Shown here: positions 1 through 8,053 of the stretch, piece by piece
How positions within the stretch are numbered: position 1 is the stretch's first letter
How the letters are laid out: the number at the start of each line of letters is the position of its first letter
Translations under genes and position numbers: made by a program
The notes under the pieces: generated by a model
What the model saw: only the letters and a program-made list of their open reading frames with translations
Told to the model about the DNA's origin: nothing
Databases searched by the model: none
DNA from: an uncultured Holophagaceae bacterium
GTDB taxonomy: Bacteria > Acidobacteriota > Holophagae > Holophagales > Holophagaceae
Assembly: GCA_903840385.1 (NCBI GenBank)
Contig: CAIMFT010000006.1
Location: 1-36,770, forward strand
DNA length: 36,770 bases
Direction: 5' to 3'

Positions 1-257
1 CCTATCTTCTATCCGGTTTTCAAAGACGCTCCCATGCCTCGCATGGCCTCCACGATCGGTTCGCACCCACCGCAGATCCCCACAGCCTCAACTGCGCAGG
101 ACATACAGACTACCACTCGGGTAGGTTCGTGCAAGAAAAAAAACCTGGAGCGCACCTCCCCTGGGCCGGAAATGTAGCTGGGGTGCGGCGGGACAGCGAT
201 GCAACCTTCCGGTGGCCCGGCCCGATCCTGCCCTAGAATCAGTCCACGGAGGACTGC

Positions 258-1604
258 GTGGTGCACATCATCGGGGCTGGCCTGGCTGGGTCGGAAGCGG
301 CCTGGCAACTGGCATCAAGGGGACATCGGGTGCGCCTCACGGAGATGCGGCCGGGCACCAACACCCCTGCCCACACCACGGGCAACGCTGCCGAGATGGT
401 CTGCTCGAACTCCTTCAAGAGCGATGACCCCAGCTCCGCCACTGGGATCCTGAAGGCAGAGATGCGCCGCATGGGCTCACTGATCTTGCGCTGTGCGGAG
501 GCCACCCGGGTGCCCGCCGGCAGCAGCCTCGCTGTGGACCGTGGGGCTTTCTCTGCCGCGGTGACCGCCGCCCTGCGGGAGCATCCCCTCATCACCTGGG
601 AGACCGCCCAGGTGGACCGACCGGAGCTGCACGAGCCCACCCTGCTGGCCACCGGTCCCCTCACCGCCGAGCCCTTGGCTGACTGGCTCTCCGCCGCCAC
701 CGGCAAGGGACGCCTCCACTTCTACGATGCCATCGCCCCCATCGTGGAGCGGGACAGCATCAACCTGGACATCGCCTGGATGGCCACCCGCTACGACAAG
801 GGCGATCCGGACTTCATCAACTGTCCCATGACCCTGGAGCAGCACGAGCGGTTCCTCGATGCCCTGCTGGCGGCCGAGCGGACCCCACTCGCGGACCTCG
901 ACACCCCCTACTTCGAGGCCTGCCTCCCGCTGGAGGTGATGGCAGACCGTGGGCGCGAGACCCTGCGTCACGGCCCCCTGAAGCCAGTGGGACTGGATGA
1001 TCCCAGAACTGGCCGCTGGCCCCATGCGGTGGTGCAGCTGCGCCAGGACACCCTCGCCGGGGACCACTTCAACCTGGTGGGGTTCCAGACCCGCCTGAAG
1101 TGGGGTGCCCAGAAGGAAGTCTTCCGCCTCATCCCGGGACTGGAGGCCGCCGAGTTTGCCCGCTTCGGCAGCATCCACCGCAACACCTACCTCCAGGCCC
1201 CCTCGGTCCTGGATGCGACACTTGCTGTCAAATCAGTGCCGGGGCTCTGGGTGGCCGGGCAGCTGGCGGGCGTCGAGGGCTACCTCGAATCCGCCGCAGC
1301 CGGACTGGCGGCGGCGCTCGCCATGGACGGCGCCCTGCGCGGCCTCCCGGCAACGCCATTCCCGGCGGACACCATGACCGGCGCCCTGCTCCACTACCTG
1401 GCCCATGCGGCGCCCAAGGACTTCGCCCCCACCAACGCCATGCTGGGCTTGCTGCCCGCCCTGGCCGAAGGGGCCGTGGATGCCCGGGCTCTGAAGAAGG
1501 CCGGGGGCGTCCGGGCCCTCCGGGCCGCCAAGGGCGGCATTCACCGGGCGCGGGCCCTGGCCTCCCTGGAAGCGCACCTCCTGGCTGTCGATCAGGCCAG
1601 GTAG
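258..1604 (+). CDS. trmFO: TrmFO, folate/FAD-dependent tRNA (uracil-54-C5)-methyltransferase
   Basis: This 448-residue protein makes ribothymidine (m5U54) in the T-loop of tRNA, using 5,10-methylenetetrahydrofolate as carbon donor and FADH2 as reductant. It shows an N-terminal dinucleotide-binding motif GAGLAGSEAA (residues 5-14). The family signatures TPAHTTGNAAEMVCSNSFKS (about residues 34-53), INCPMTLEQHERF and FEACLPLEVMADRG with its cysteine, and GVEGYLESAAAG near the C-terminus are all present. The length is normal for the family. The start is GTG at 258, preceded by GGAGG at 248-252; a second GTG follows directly at 261. A TAGAAT at 234-239 could be a -10 element, but I see no good -35. 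The gene stands alone on the plus strand, and its last 13 bases overlap the convergent flgL 3' end. The family call is secure. Confidence 0.96.
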   Translation: MVHIIGAGLAGSEAAWQLASRGHRVRLTEMRPGTNTPAHTTGNAAEMVCSNSFKSDDPSSATGILKAEMRRMGSLILRCAEATRVPAGSSLAVDRGAFSAAVTAALREHPLITWETAQVDRPELHEPTLLATGPLTAEPLADWLSAATGKGRLHFYDAIAPIVERDSINLDIAWMATRYDKGDPDFINCPMTLEQHERFLDALLAAERTPLADLDTPYFEACLPLEVMADRGRETLRHGPLKPVGLDDPRTGRWPHAVVQLRQDTLAGDHFNLVGFQTRLKWGAQKEVFRLIPGLEAAEFARFGSIHRNTYLQAPSVLDATLAVKSVPGLWVAGQLAGVEGYLESAAAGLAAALAMDGALRGLPATPFPADTMTGALLHYLAHAAPKDFAPTNAMLGLLPALAEGAVDARALKKAGGVRALRAAKGGIHRARALASLEAHLLAVDQAR

Positions 1605-2482
1605 TCGAACAGATTGACCTTGTTCACCTTGGCCATGACGCTCAGGGTGGCGGACTGAATGGTCTGGTCGTTGGTGTATTCCATGATGGCCGTGGGATAG
1701 TCCGTGGCCTGTTGATCGGTCTGCAGCGCCTGCAGGCTTGCGTTGAAGTTGCCCAGGGAGGTCTGGAGGCTCTGCAGCCCGGCCTGGCGGCCGCCCAGCT
1801 CGGCCAGCATCTGGTTGAGGTTGGCGAGGGCGGCGTCCAGGCCAGTTGTGGCGGTCTGGACCGTGGCGTTGTTGCCGTTCAAGAGGCCAGTGGCCAGGTT
1901 CTGCACGGCCGTGAAGAGGTCGCTGGGCGAGGCGCCTGGGGCCAGCCCCTTGCCCCCAAGGAAGACCTGGTCGCCGGTCAGGTTGGTGGAGACCAGGGTG
2001 CCGGTGGCCACGCCCAGGTTGATGTCCTCCCGGTTGCCTTGGTAAGTGTAGGGAGCCAGCGGGTCCCCGAAGGGCTGGGTGTTGGTCTTGGTGCCAGAGA
2101 AGATGTACTTGCCCTGGGACTGGGTGTTGGCCAGCGCCAACAGGTTCTGCAGGATGGCGTTCACCTCGGGCACGGAGGCCGAGGAGCCAGACACCGCCAG
2201 CTCCCCCAGCCGCATGACGCTCTCCACGGCGCCGTTCACAGCATTCTCTGCGGTGGTGAGGTAGGCGCTGGCAGAGTCGATCTGCTTGAGGTACTGGGTG
2301 TTGGCATCGATGGAGTTGCCGAAGTCCAGGATCGCCGCCGCACCCGTGGGATCCTCGCCCGGGCTGCCGATGCGGTTGCCCGAGGTGATCCGGGCATTGT
2401 TGAGGGCCATGCGCTCCTGGGTGGCCTGCAGGTCCTGGAGGCTCTGGCGCTGCTGGGTGGCGGTGCTGGTTCGAAAGGACAT
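1592..2482 (-). CDS. flgL: FlgL, flagellar hook-filament junction protein (HAP3)
   Basis: This 296-residue flagellin-like protein joins the hook-associated FlgK zone to the filament. The flagellin-type N-terminal helix region is clear: an RMALNNARITSGNRIGSPGEDPTGA-type stretch (about residues 24-48), where the motif IxSGxRI..pxDDP appears with EDP. This is followed by the helical AYLTTAENAVNGAVESVMRLGELA segment. The C-terminal D0 helix ends in FDYLA. The middle carries the short variable domain typical of FlgL rather than a long flagellin domain. It lies 19 bases downstream of flgK and should be co-transcribed from the promoter before flgM. The ribosome site AGGTGAG sits just before the ATG. 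FlgL is preferred over flagellin because of its position after flgK and its short length. Confidence 0.93.
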   Translation of the reverse strand: MSFRTSTATQQRQSLQDLQATQERMALNNARITSGNRIGSPGEDPTGAAAILDFGNSIDANTQYLKQIDSASAYLTTAENAVNGAVESVMRLGELAVSGSSASVPEVNAILQNLLALANTQSQGKYIFSGTKTNTQPFGDPLAPYTYQGNREDINLGVATGTLVSTNLTGDQVFLGGKGLAPGASPSDLFTAVQNLATGLLNGNNATVQTATTGLDAALANLNQMLAELGGRQAGLQSLQTSLGNFNASLQALQTDQQATDYPTAIMEYTNDQTIQSATLSVMAKVNKVNLFDYLA

Positions 2483-2501
2483 GGCTCACCTGCTTTCGGG
2501 A

Positions 2502-3995
2502 TCACTTGCCGAACTGGTTCACCAACTGATCGGTCAGCTGGTTGATGACGCTGATAAATCGTGCGGAGGCCTGGTAGCCCCGCTGGAGGGTCATCATGTT
2601 GGAGGCTTCCTCATCGAGGTTCACGCCGGAGATGCTGTCCCGCTGGGACTGGAGGGCGGAGACCAGGTTCTGCTGGGCGCTGCTCTGGGCCTTGTAGGTC
2701 TGGGCCTGGGTGCCGAGGTCGGTGACCAGGGCCGCCACCGCCGAGGTGAAGCTGGCGGTGGCGGTCCCGCCCATCTCCACGGTGCCTGCAGCGGTGCCCA
2801 GCTGAGCTATGGCCAGGGCCCGGGTGTTGTCCCCGACCGTAGCGCCTGCGCCGGCGGTGATGAGGGAGGGGTCCGCCAGGATGTCGCTGCTCACGGACAG
2901 CCGGTTCACCATGCCCTTGTAGAGGGTGCTCCAACCCGGGCCACTCTGGAGGGCCGGCGTGGCGGCAATGGAGATGGGTAGGCCATTGCTGCCGTTGGCT
3001 TCGGCCGCACTCTGGAAGAAGTAGTTTGATATCTCGTGAGTAATGAGGTTCGTCGTCTTGTGGACCGAGTTCACGCCGCTGGCGATGCCAGCCGCCAGCT
3101 GATCCAGCTGGGCCTGGAACCCCACCAGGATGTTGTCCCGCAGGTCCAGCTTGGCCCCCAGGGTTCCCTCCTTGATGGCGCTGGTGACGTCCACCACGGT
3201 GCCAGCCATGTTGGAGGTCAGCTGAAGGTAGCCTTCGTCCCCTGAGCGCTTGGCCACCAGGTCGAAGGCATTGGTGCCGGTCACCAGGACGGCGTTGCCA
3301 GAGTCGAGGGTGATCTGGTACTCCCCCTTGGGGCTCTCGACCACATTGACGCCCACCAGCGCTGCCAGCCTGTCCGTGAGGGACTTGCGCTGGTCCCGGG
3401 CATCGTTGTTGGCCCCTGGAGTGATCTCGGTGGCAATGCGCTGGTTCAGCTGGGCGATCTGGCCAGTGAGGGAATTCACCTCCCCCACCAGCGAGCCAAT
3501 GGACTGATCGGCATTGCCCCGCTGATCGTCCAGCAGTCGGTACTTGGTCTGCAGGCCCGTGATCATGGCCTGGGCCTTCCCCAGGAGGCTGGTCCGGAGG
3601 GCCGCGTTTTCGGGGTTGGTGGAGAGGTCCTGGAATCCCTGGAAGAAGGCCTGGACCTGGGCGGCCATGCCCGTGCTGCCCGTATCCCCAAGTGAGGAAG
3701 AGACGGCACTGACCGCAGCGTAGCGCTCATCGGCACCCGTCTGCTTGGCGGTCTCGCGGTAGATCTGGAGGTCGAGGAAGCGATCCCGGATGCCCTGCAC
3801 AGAGTTGAGGGTGACGCCGGTCCCGAAGTAGATCTGGCCCTCGACCTGCGACTGGCTGGCGCTGAGGTCGGCCCGCTGGCGGGTGTACCCGGGGGTGTTG
3901 ACGTTGGCGATGTTGTGGCCCACCACGTTGAGGGCGGCCTGCTGGGCCTGGAGGCCCGTGAGCCCAAGATAGAGGCTGGCATTCAGTCCTGGCAT
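2502..3995 (-). CDS. flgK: FlgK, flagellar hook-associated protein 1
   Basis: FlgK caps the distal end of the hook and is the first hook-filament junction protein. The 497-residue product has the rod/hook family N-terminal motif NIANVNTPGYTRQ (residues 28-40), with the preceding helix GLQAQQAALNVVGH. At the C-terminus it has the partner helix around MMTLQRGYQASARFISVINQLTD. Both are the D0 coiled-coil segments of axial proteins. The length is in the range of compact FlgK proteins. It starts only two bases after the stop of the 98-residue gene upstream, which suggests tight co-translation, and flgL follows. The sigma-28-like promoter before flgM probably drives it, which fits the usual late class of flgK and flgL. 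Confidence 0.95.
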   Translation of the reverse strand: MPGLNASLYLGLTGLQAQQAALNVVGHNIANVNTPGYTRQRADLSASQSQVEGQIYFGTGVTLNSVQGIRDRFLDLQIYRETAKQTGADERYAAVSAVSSSLGDTGSTGMAAQVQAFFQGFQDLSTNPENAALRTSLLGKAQAMITGLQTKYRLLDDQRGNADQSIGSLVGEVNSLTGQIAQLNQRIATEITPGANNDARDQRKSLTDRLAALVGVNVVESPKGEYQITLDSGNAVLVTGTNAFDLVAKRSGDEGYLQLTSNMAGTVVDVTSAIKEGTLGAKLDLRDNILVGFQAQLDQLAAGIASGVNSVHKTTNLITHEISNYFFQSAAEANGSNGLPISIAATPALQSGPGWSTLYKGMVNRLSVSSDILADPSLITAGAGATVGDNTRALAIAQLGTAAGTVEMGGTATASFTSAVAALVTDLGTQAQTYKAQSSAQQNLVSALQSQRDSISGVNLDEEASNMMTLQRGYQASARFISVINQLTDQLVNQFGK

Positions 3996-3997
3996 TG

Positions 3998-4294
3998 CTA
4001 GGCCCTTTCCTGAAGGCGGGGCGCGAGGCCATTGAAGCCCGCCGGAATGCCCGCGCGCCCATAGGCGGCCGAGCCGGACAGGCCCGTGAGGGCCGCCCGC
4101 AGCGGTGCCTGCAGGCCCATGATCAGGATCTGCAGAGAGACCAGCCGGAGCTTCAGGGCATGGGCACCTGCGGCATCCTCGGGCCAGCCCACCAGCTCAG
4201 ACCAGCGAATGCCAGACAGCAGCTCGGCCGGGTCATCACCCTTGATCAGCCTTGCCTCCAGGGCATCGAGCAGCTCAGGCACGGCATGCAGCAT
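3998..4294 (-). CDS. small helical protein before flgK, possible FlgN-type chaperone
   Basis: This 98-residue protein is not recognisable from sequence alone. It starts at an ATG with a strong AGGAGG six bases upstream, so it is very likely translated. The N-terminal half is acidic and leucine-rich (MLHAVPELLDALEARLIKGD); the C-terminal half has a hydrophobic helix LRLVSLQILIMGLQAPL (about residues 49-65). There is no signal peptide. It sits between flgM and flgK and ends two bases before flgK. In many bacteria this position is held by FlgN, the export chaperone for FlgK and FlgL, which is small and helical. FlgN is therefore an inference from context; the usual FlgN length is somewhat greater, and no signature was seen. 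Confidence 0.75.
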   Translation of the reverse strand: MLHAVPELLDALEARLIKGDDPAELLSGIRWSELVGWPEDAAGAHALKLRLVSLQILIMGLQAPLRAALTGLSGSAAYGRAGIPAGFNGLAPRLQERA

Positions 4295-4325
4295 GGAAGA
4301 CCTCCTGCCGCTTTCTGGGCAAAGC

Positions 4326-4643
4326 TCAGGCCAAGAGATCCAGGTGGGGCCCGGCAGTCACTGCCGGGGTGGCTTCTGAGTCGGGCTCAACCGGCAGGTC
4401 CTCCGAGGCTCCGGTCCCATGCTTCGAGGCAGCCCCTTGCTCCTCCTTGCCATGTTCCTTTAGAAGCATGGACTCGGAGTGAGAAATTTCCGGTACATCC
4501 AGCATGGCTTCCGCCAACTTGGCGTCAAAGGCGGCCTTTCGGGCCTGCTCCCGCTGGGCCTGGACGCCGCCCTCCAGAGCCTGCCGGGCCGTCTCCAGCG
4601 AGGCGGTCTGTAGGATCTGGCGCTGTCCCAGGGGACTGATCAT
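4326..4643 (-). CDS. unassigned 105-residue protein in the flgM-flgK operon
   Basis: This small cytoplasmic-looking protein has no family I recognise. The N-terminal 50 residues should form one long helix rich in Gln, Glu, Arg and Ala (about residues 8-50). The rest is acidic and probably disordered, with runs such as KEHGKEEQG and EPDSEATPA, and ends in PHLDLLA. No signal peptide or membrane segment is present. The ATG at 4641-4643 has GAGGGC just upstream. It lies 24 bases after flgM and 31 bases before the 98-residue gene, so it belongs to the same late flagellar transcript. A helix followed by a disordered acidic tail would suit an export chaperone or a FliK-like regulator, but that is speculation. 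Confidence 0.65.
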   Translation of the reverse strand: MISPLGQRQILQTASLETARQALEGGVQAQREQARKAAFDAKLAEAMLDVPEISHSESMLLKEHGKEEQGAASKHGTGASEDLPVEPDSEATPAVTAGPHLDLLA

Positions 4644-4667
4644 GCCCTCACCACGAGGGCCGGGGGG

Positions 4668-4970
4668 CTAGGGCTGGTGAACGCGCGCCAGGTGTTCCCG
4701 AATAAGCCCATCGGCCACAGCCTTTCCATCGGGATGGTAGGTGTCGGAGTCCATCTGCCCCTTGATGCTCTCCACGATCTCGGTCCGGATGTCTGGGACC
4801 CCTGCCAGGGCTTCCTGGGCCACGGCCACAAGCCGGGCAGCGGCGGAAACCTGAACAGCATCTGTGGAGGCCACAGGGGTTGCAGGAGATGTCGCCGGCG
4901 CCGAGGCGGGCCTTGAGCCCGAGACTCCCTGGGTGCTTCCGACTGCTCCTGTTTTTCCACTGACACGCAT
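4668..4970 (-). CDS. flgM: FlgM, anti-sigma-28 factor
   Basis: FlgM holds the flagellar sigma factor FliA inactive until the hook-basal body is complete, then is exported. The N-terminal third of this 100-residue protein is low-complexity Ser/Ala/Pro (disordered in the family). The C-terminal half carries the sigma-binding pattern: DAVQVSAAARLV, then a helix with RTEIVESIKGQMDSDTYHPD and KAVADGLIREHL. I chose ATG at 4968-4970 because GAGG lies five bases upstream; a GTG two codons earlier (4974-4976) is in frame but would overlap that site. A sigma-28-like promoter sits immediately upstream (4990-5016), giving the expected autoregulatory loop. The genes downstream are the two small proteins, flgK and flgL. 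Confidence 0.88.
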   Translation of the reverse strand: MRVSGKTGAVGSTQGVSGSRPASAPATSPATPVASTDAVQVSAAARLVAVAQEALAGVPDIRTEIVESIKGQMDSDTYHPDGKAVADGLIREHLARVHQP

Positions 4971-4989
4971 GTTCACCTCGACAAACCAC

Positions 4990-5016
4990 GTATCGGCAGT
5001 TTGCCAAGAACCTTCA
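4990..5016 (-). promoter_or_regulatory. sigma-28 (FliA)-type promoter for the flgM-flgK-flgL operon
   Basis: Read on the minus strand, TGAA (5016-5013) is followed by exactly 15 bases and then GCCGATAC (4997-4990). The enterobacterial FliA consensus is TAAA-N15-GCCGATAA. The -35 overlaps the flgJ stop codon. A transcript would start near 4983, leaving a short leader containing the GAGG of flgM. Only visual matching was done, but the gene served (the anti-sigma-28 factor) makes the assignment likely. The first spacer bases are GGTTC, shared with the second site before fimT. Confidence 0.65.
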
Positions 5017-5349
5017 ACCCTCGGGAACGTTTTTTTCTTTGCGGGTGGTATCCGACTGAGACCAAAGAGTCTTAAGGCGGTCCGCCAGGCCCCAGCCCCG
5101 GCCCGAGGAGACCGCCTGGTCCACCACAGCCTGGTCCATCAGGTACTCATAGGTCGAGCGGGACTGCCCTCCCTCGCCGAACAGGCCGGAGGGCTCCACG
5201 GTCTTGCGCATGGTCTGGAAGAGCATGCTCATGAGCATCCCTTCGAACTGCCGGGCCGCCTTCTCAGTGTGGTCTGCCGAACCAGGCAGGGCTTGGCTCC
5301 CCTTGGCCTGGCTCAGGGCATCAACGGCGGGCAACCCGGCGACGGACAT
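5014..5349 (-). CDS. flgJ: FlgJ-like rod-binding protein without a muramidase domain
   Basis: This 111-residue protein matches the N-terminal rod-binding domain of FlgJ, which scaffolds assembly of the flagellar rod in the periplasm. The diagnostic stretch is AARQFEGMLMSMLFQTMRKT (about residues 31-50), followed by LFGEGGQSRSTYEYLMDQAVVDQ. The C-terminal peptidoglycan hydrolase domain of enterobacterial FlgJ is missing. This is the common single-domain form outside Gammaproteobacteria, so a separate lytic enzyme is expected elsewhere. Its ATG overlaps the flgI stop in TGATG (5347-5351), so translation is coupled. The order flgH-flgI-flgJ is conserved. There is no signal peptide, as expected for a protein exported by the flagellar apparatus. 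Confidence 0.9.
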   Translation of the reverse strand: MSVAGLPAVDALSQAKGSQALPGSADHTEKAARQFEGMLMSMLFQTMRKTVEPSGLFGEGGQSRSTYEYLMDQAVVDQAVSSGRGWGLADRLKTLWSQSDTTRKEKNVPEG

Positions 5350-6458
5350 CAGAGCACCCTCAGCTCAGCCTGGAGGGCCCCTGCTTCCTTGATGGCCTGC
5401 AGAATGGCCACCAAGTCCCGAGAGCTTACGCCCATGCCGTTCAGCATTTCCGCCAGCTTGCCCACGCTGACTCCGGGCTCCACGGTGACGGTCTTGGCCT
5501 TCTCTTCCACGGCCTTCACGTCTGTCTTGGTGGCCTGGACGGTCTTGCCCTGGCTGAAGGGGGCGGGCTGGCTTACCAGCGGGGTGGAGCTGACCATGAT
5601 GCTGAGGCCACCCTGCACGATGCTCACGGCGCCGATGCGGACATCCGAGCCCAGGATCACCGTGCCGGTGCGCTCATTGACCACCACCCGGGCCTTGGGC
5701 TGCAGCTGGATCTGCAGGTTCTCGAGGCGGGCCACCAGCTCCACGGCGCGGCCCTGGAACTCCTTGGGGATCTGCAGCTCCACGGAGCGGGAGTCCAGGG
5801 GCCGGGCCACCTTGTCGCCCAGCTCCTCGTTGATGGCATGGACCAGCCGCATGGCGGTGGTGAAGTCCTCTTCCATCAGGCTGTAGCGCAGGGAGGTACG
5901 GTCGTTGAAGTTGCCCCCCACCTCACGCTCGATGAGAGCCCCTTCCGGGACGCGGCCCACCGTGGGGTGGTTCTTGGTGACCGAGGCCCCACCAGCCGAA
6001 GCACTGAAGCCACCCACCAGCAGTGGCCCCTGGGCCACCGCATAGGTCTGGCTGTCGGGACCCTGCAGGGCGGTCATCAGCAACGTGCCACCGGCCAGGG
6101 ACTTGGCATCTCCGGTGCTGGACACGGTCACATCCAGGCGGGAGCCGGAGCGGGCGAAGGCGGGCAATTCAGCCGTCACCATCACCGCCGCGACGTTCTT
6201 CACCTTCACCGTGGCAGGATTGATGGTAAGCCCCTGACGAGACATCAGGTTGGTCAGAGACTGGACCGTGAACTTGGTCTGATCCTTGTCGCCGGTGCCA
6301 TCCAGGCCCACCACCACGCCGTAGCCCAGCAGCTGATTGCCACGGACGCCCTGCAGCCGGGCCACTTCCTTGAGGCGGACCTCGATCTTCTTGTCGGTCT
6401 TGGCGACCTCCGCCCCCATGAGGGTGAGAGCAGCGAGGAACAAGGCAGCGATGCGCAT
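5349..6458 (-). CDS. flgI: FlgI, flagellar P-ring protein
   Basis: FlgI forms the periplasmic P-ring, the bushing around the rod at the peptidoglycan layer. The 369-residue precursor starts with a short Sec signal peptide (MRIAALFLAALTLMGA). It continues with the family hallmarks VRLKEVARLQGVRGNQLLGY, GYGVVVGLDGTGD and the central PLLVGGFSASAGGASVTKNH. The C-terminal part contains VSVGKLAEMLNGMGVSSRDL and IKEAGALQAEL, also typical. The length is normal. It begins nine bases after the flgH stop and overlaps flgJ by one base. Presence of P- and L-ring genes shows a diderm envelope. Confidence 0.97.
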   Translation of the reverse strand: MRIAALFLAALTLMGAEVAKTDKKIEVRLKEVARLQGVRGNQLLGYGVVVGLDGTGDKDQTKFTVQSLTNLMSRQGLTINPATVKVKNVAAVMVTAELPAFARSGSRLDVTVSSTGDAKSLAGGTLLMTALQGPDSQTYAVAQGPLLVGGFSASAGGASVTKNHPTVGRVPEGALIEREVGGNFNDRTSLRYSLMEEDFTTAMRLVHAINEELGDKVARPLDSRSVELQIPKEFQGRAVELVARLENLQIQLQPKARVVVNERTGTVILGSDVRIGAVSIVQGGLSIMVSSTPLVSQPAPFSQGKTVQATKTDVKAVEEKAKTVTVEPGVSVGKLAEMLNGMGVSSRDLVAILQAIKEAGALQAELRVL

Positions 6459-6467
6459 CTCAGCCTC

Positions 6468-7139
6468 CTAGAAGGGCCAGACATAGTTGAGGAGGCGGCT
6501 GATGTAGCCGGGCTTGAGGGTCTCGTCCACGATGCCTTCACCGCCGTAGCCGATGCGGAGCTCCGCCACCTGGCCCGAGGTGATGGCGTTGGTGCCATCC
6601 AGCCGGTTGGGATCGATCATTCCAGCCACATAGAGGCGCTGGGTCTCATTGTTCAGCTGGATGTCCCGGTAGCCCTCGACGATGAGGTTGCCGTTGCCAA
6701 TCACCTTCACGACCCGGGCCGTGACGGTGGTGGTGAACACGGCACTGCGGCCTGTGGTGCCGGTGCCTGCGAACTTGTTGGTGTTGGCCGTGGATTTGTC
6801 CGCCAGACTGCTGCCGATGCCGAACCCGGCCAGGGCGCCGAAGAGGTTGGGGGCGCTCAGCTTGTTGCTGCCGGCGCGATTGGTGGTCACGTCGGCCTTG
6901 CTGATGGCGTTGGTGCTCTCACTGATCTTGACGGTCACCAGGTCATTCAAACGGTAGGCCCGGAGGTCCGCCACAAAGGGGCGGTCCCGCCAGAGGCTGC
7001 CTTCGCTGAGGGGCGCGGAGGCCGGCACTTCCTCCACCAGGGGAATGGAAGGCTTCTTCAGCAGGCTGGGGTCATGGCGCTTGGGAATGGAGCACCCGAT
7101 CCCCAGGACCAGCAGGACGATGGGCAGCATTTTCCTCAT
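6468..7139 (-). CDS. flgH: FlgH, flagellar L-ring lipoprotein
   Basis: FlgH makes the outer-membrane L-ring. I place the start at ATG 7137-7139, which has AGGAGGTG upstream and yields a classic lipoprotein signal peptide with lipobox LGIGC (lipid-carrying Cys16). The reading frame stays open further upstream but without signal features. The 223-residue product has the family core SLWRDRPFVADLRAYRLNDLV, followed by VTVKISESTNAISKADV. It also has the conserved GNGNLIVEGYRDIQLNNETQ and GMIDPNRLDGTNAITSGQVAELRI. It ends near a WPF motif, also typical. It is the first flagellar gene after prmC, 44 bases downstream. Confidence 0.96.
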   Translation of the reverse strand: MRKMLPIVLLVLGIGCSIPKRHDPSLLKKPSIPLVEEVPASAPLSEGSLWRDRPFVADLRAYRLNDLVTVKISESTNAISKADVTTNRAGSNKLSAPNLFGALAGFGIGSSLADKSTANTNKFAGTGTTGRSAVFTTTVTARVVKVIGNGNLIVEGYRDIQLNNETQRLYVAGMIDPNRLDGTNAITSGQVAELRIGYGGEGIVDETLKPGYISRLLNYVWPF

Positions 7140-7183
7140 GGAGCACCTCCTGCTCCTAGGAGGGCGAGGATGATGCCAAACCG

Positions 7184-8014
7184 TCAGGAGAGGGCGACCA
7201 GGATCCGGTCGTGACCTGCAAGATCTTGATGAATCATGGCCTTGCCCCATCCGGCGCCCATGGCCCTGCGGCACAACTCGCCGCCCTGGCCCGCCCCGAT
7301 CTCCAGGAGGCAGGCCGCCGCCCCCCGGGCCCGGGCCTGGAGCAGCAGGGCACTGGTGAGGGCCAGGCCCCCCTCCGGGGCAAACAGGGCCGTGGCCGGT
7401 TCGAAGGCCAGCTCTCGCTGCAGACTGGGCGCATCCGCCGGGTCCACATAGGGTAGGTTGGCCACTACCAGGCCCAGGGGATCGGGGACGGGGTCCAGGA
7501 GGCTGCCCTCGTAGAAGGTGATGGGTGCCCCCAAGGCCGTGGCATTGGCCCGCGCCACCGCCAGGGCGGCCGGGCTCAGGTCCGTGGCTGAGACCTGCCA
7601 GGACGACTCCAGGGCCAGGCTCACGGCCACGATGCCACTGCCCGTGCCGATGTCCACGCAGCGGTCGATCCCCAGGCGGGTGCCCACATCCAGGGCCGCC
7701 GCCACCAGCAGCTCCGTCTCGGGCCGGGGGATCAGGGTGGCCGGGGTCACCTGGTAGCGGCGGTCCCGGAACAGCGCCCAGCCCAGGAGGTAGGCCCAGG
7801 GCTCCCCGGCCCGGCGGCGCTCCAGCCAGGCCTGGACCTGAGCCGAGGCGGCCTCGGGGACCGGCTCCTGGCCATGGGCCGCCAGCCAGGCCCGACCCAG
7901 GCCCAGGCCCTCCTCCAGCCAGAGGAAGCTCTCGGCGAGGGCCTCCTCGGGTTCCAGGAAGGCGGACAGAGCCTCCGCCAAGTCGTGGCGAAACTGCCGG
8001 TAGGTGAGAGCCAT
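7184..8014 (-). CDS. prmC: PrmC (HemK), release-factor glutamine N5-methyltransferase
   Basis: PrmC methylates the glutamine of the GGQ motif in peptide-chain release factors. The 276-residue product has the helical N-terminal domain (residues 1-80), with EPWAYLLGWALFRD at its end. The conserved IPRPETE follows (about 95-101), then the S-adenosylmethionine-binding motif DIGTGSGIVA (121-130) and the catalytic NLPY (186-189), a frequent variant of NPPY. The start ATG has GAAGGG upstream. In many genomes prmC follows prfA; here it lies between the fumarase genes and flgH, with 39- and 44-base gaps, so it may share their transcript. No release-factor gene is in the window. Confidence 0.93.
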   Translation of the reverse strand: MALTYRQFRHDLAEALSAFLEPEEALAESFLWLEEGLGLGRAWLAAHGQEPVPEAASAQVQAWLERRRAGEPWAYLLGWALFRDRRYQVTPATLIPRPETELLVAAALDVGTRLGIDRCVDIGTGSGIVAVSLALESSWQVSATDLSPAALAVARANATALGAPITFYEGSLLDPVPDPLGLVVANLPYVDPADAPSLQRELAFEPATALFAPEGGLALTSALLLQARARGAAACLLEIGAGQGGELCRRAMGAGWGKAMIHQDLAGHDRILVALS

Positions 8015-8053
8015 CCCTTCAGACTAGCGGGCGGGAGGGCTCGGCTCCAGGTC

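Noticed and set aside
1233..2489. Long minus-strand frame of 418 codons over trmFO and flgL
   Set aside because: It is a GC-driven shadow: rich in Pro, Gly, His and Arg, with no family features, and overlapping two genes with clear motifs.
5838..7214. Plus-strand 458-codon frame opposite flgI and flgH
   Set aside because: It is antisense to two clear flagellar ring genes and carries no recognisable domain.
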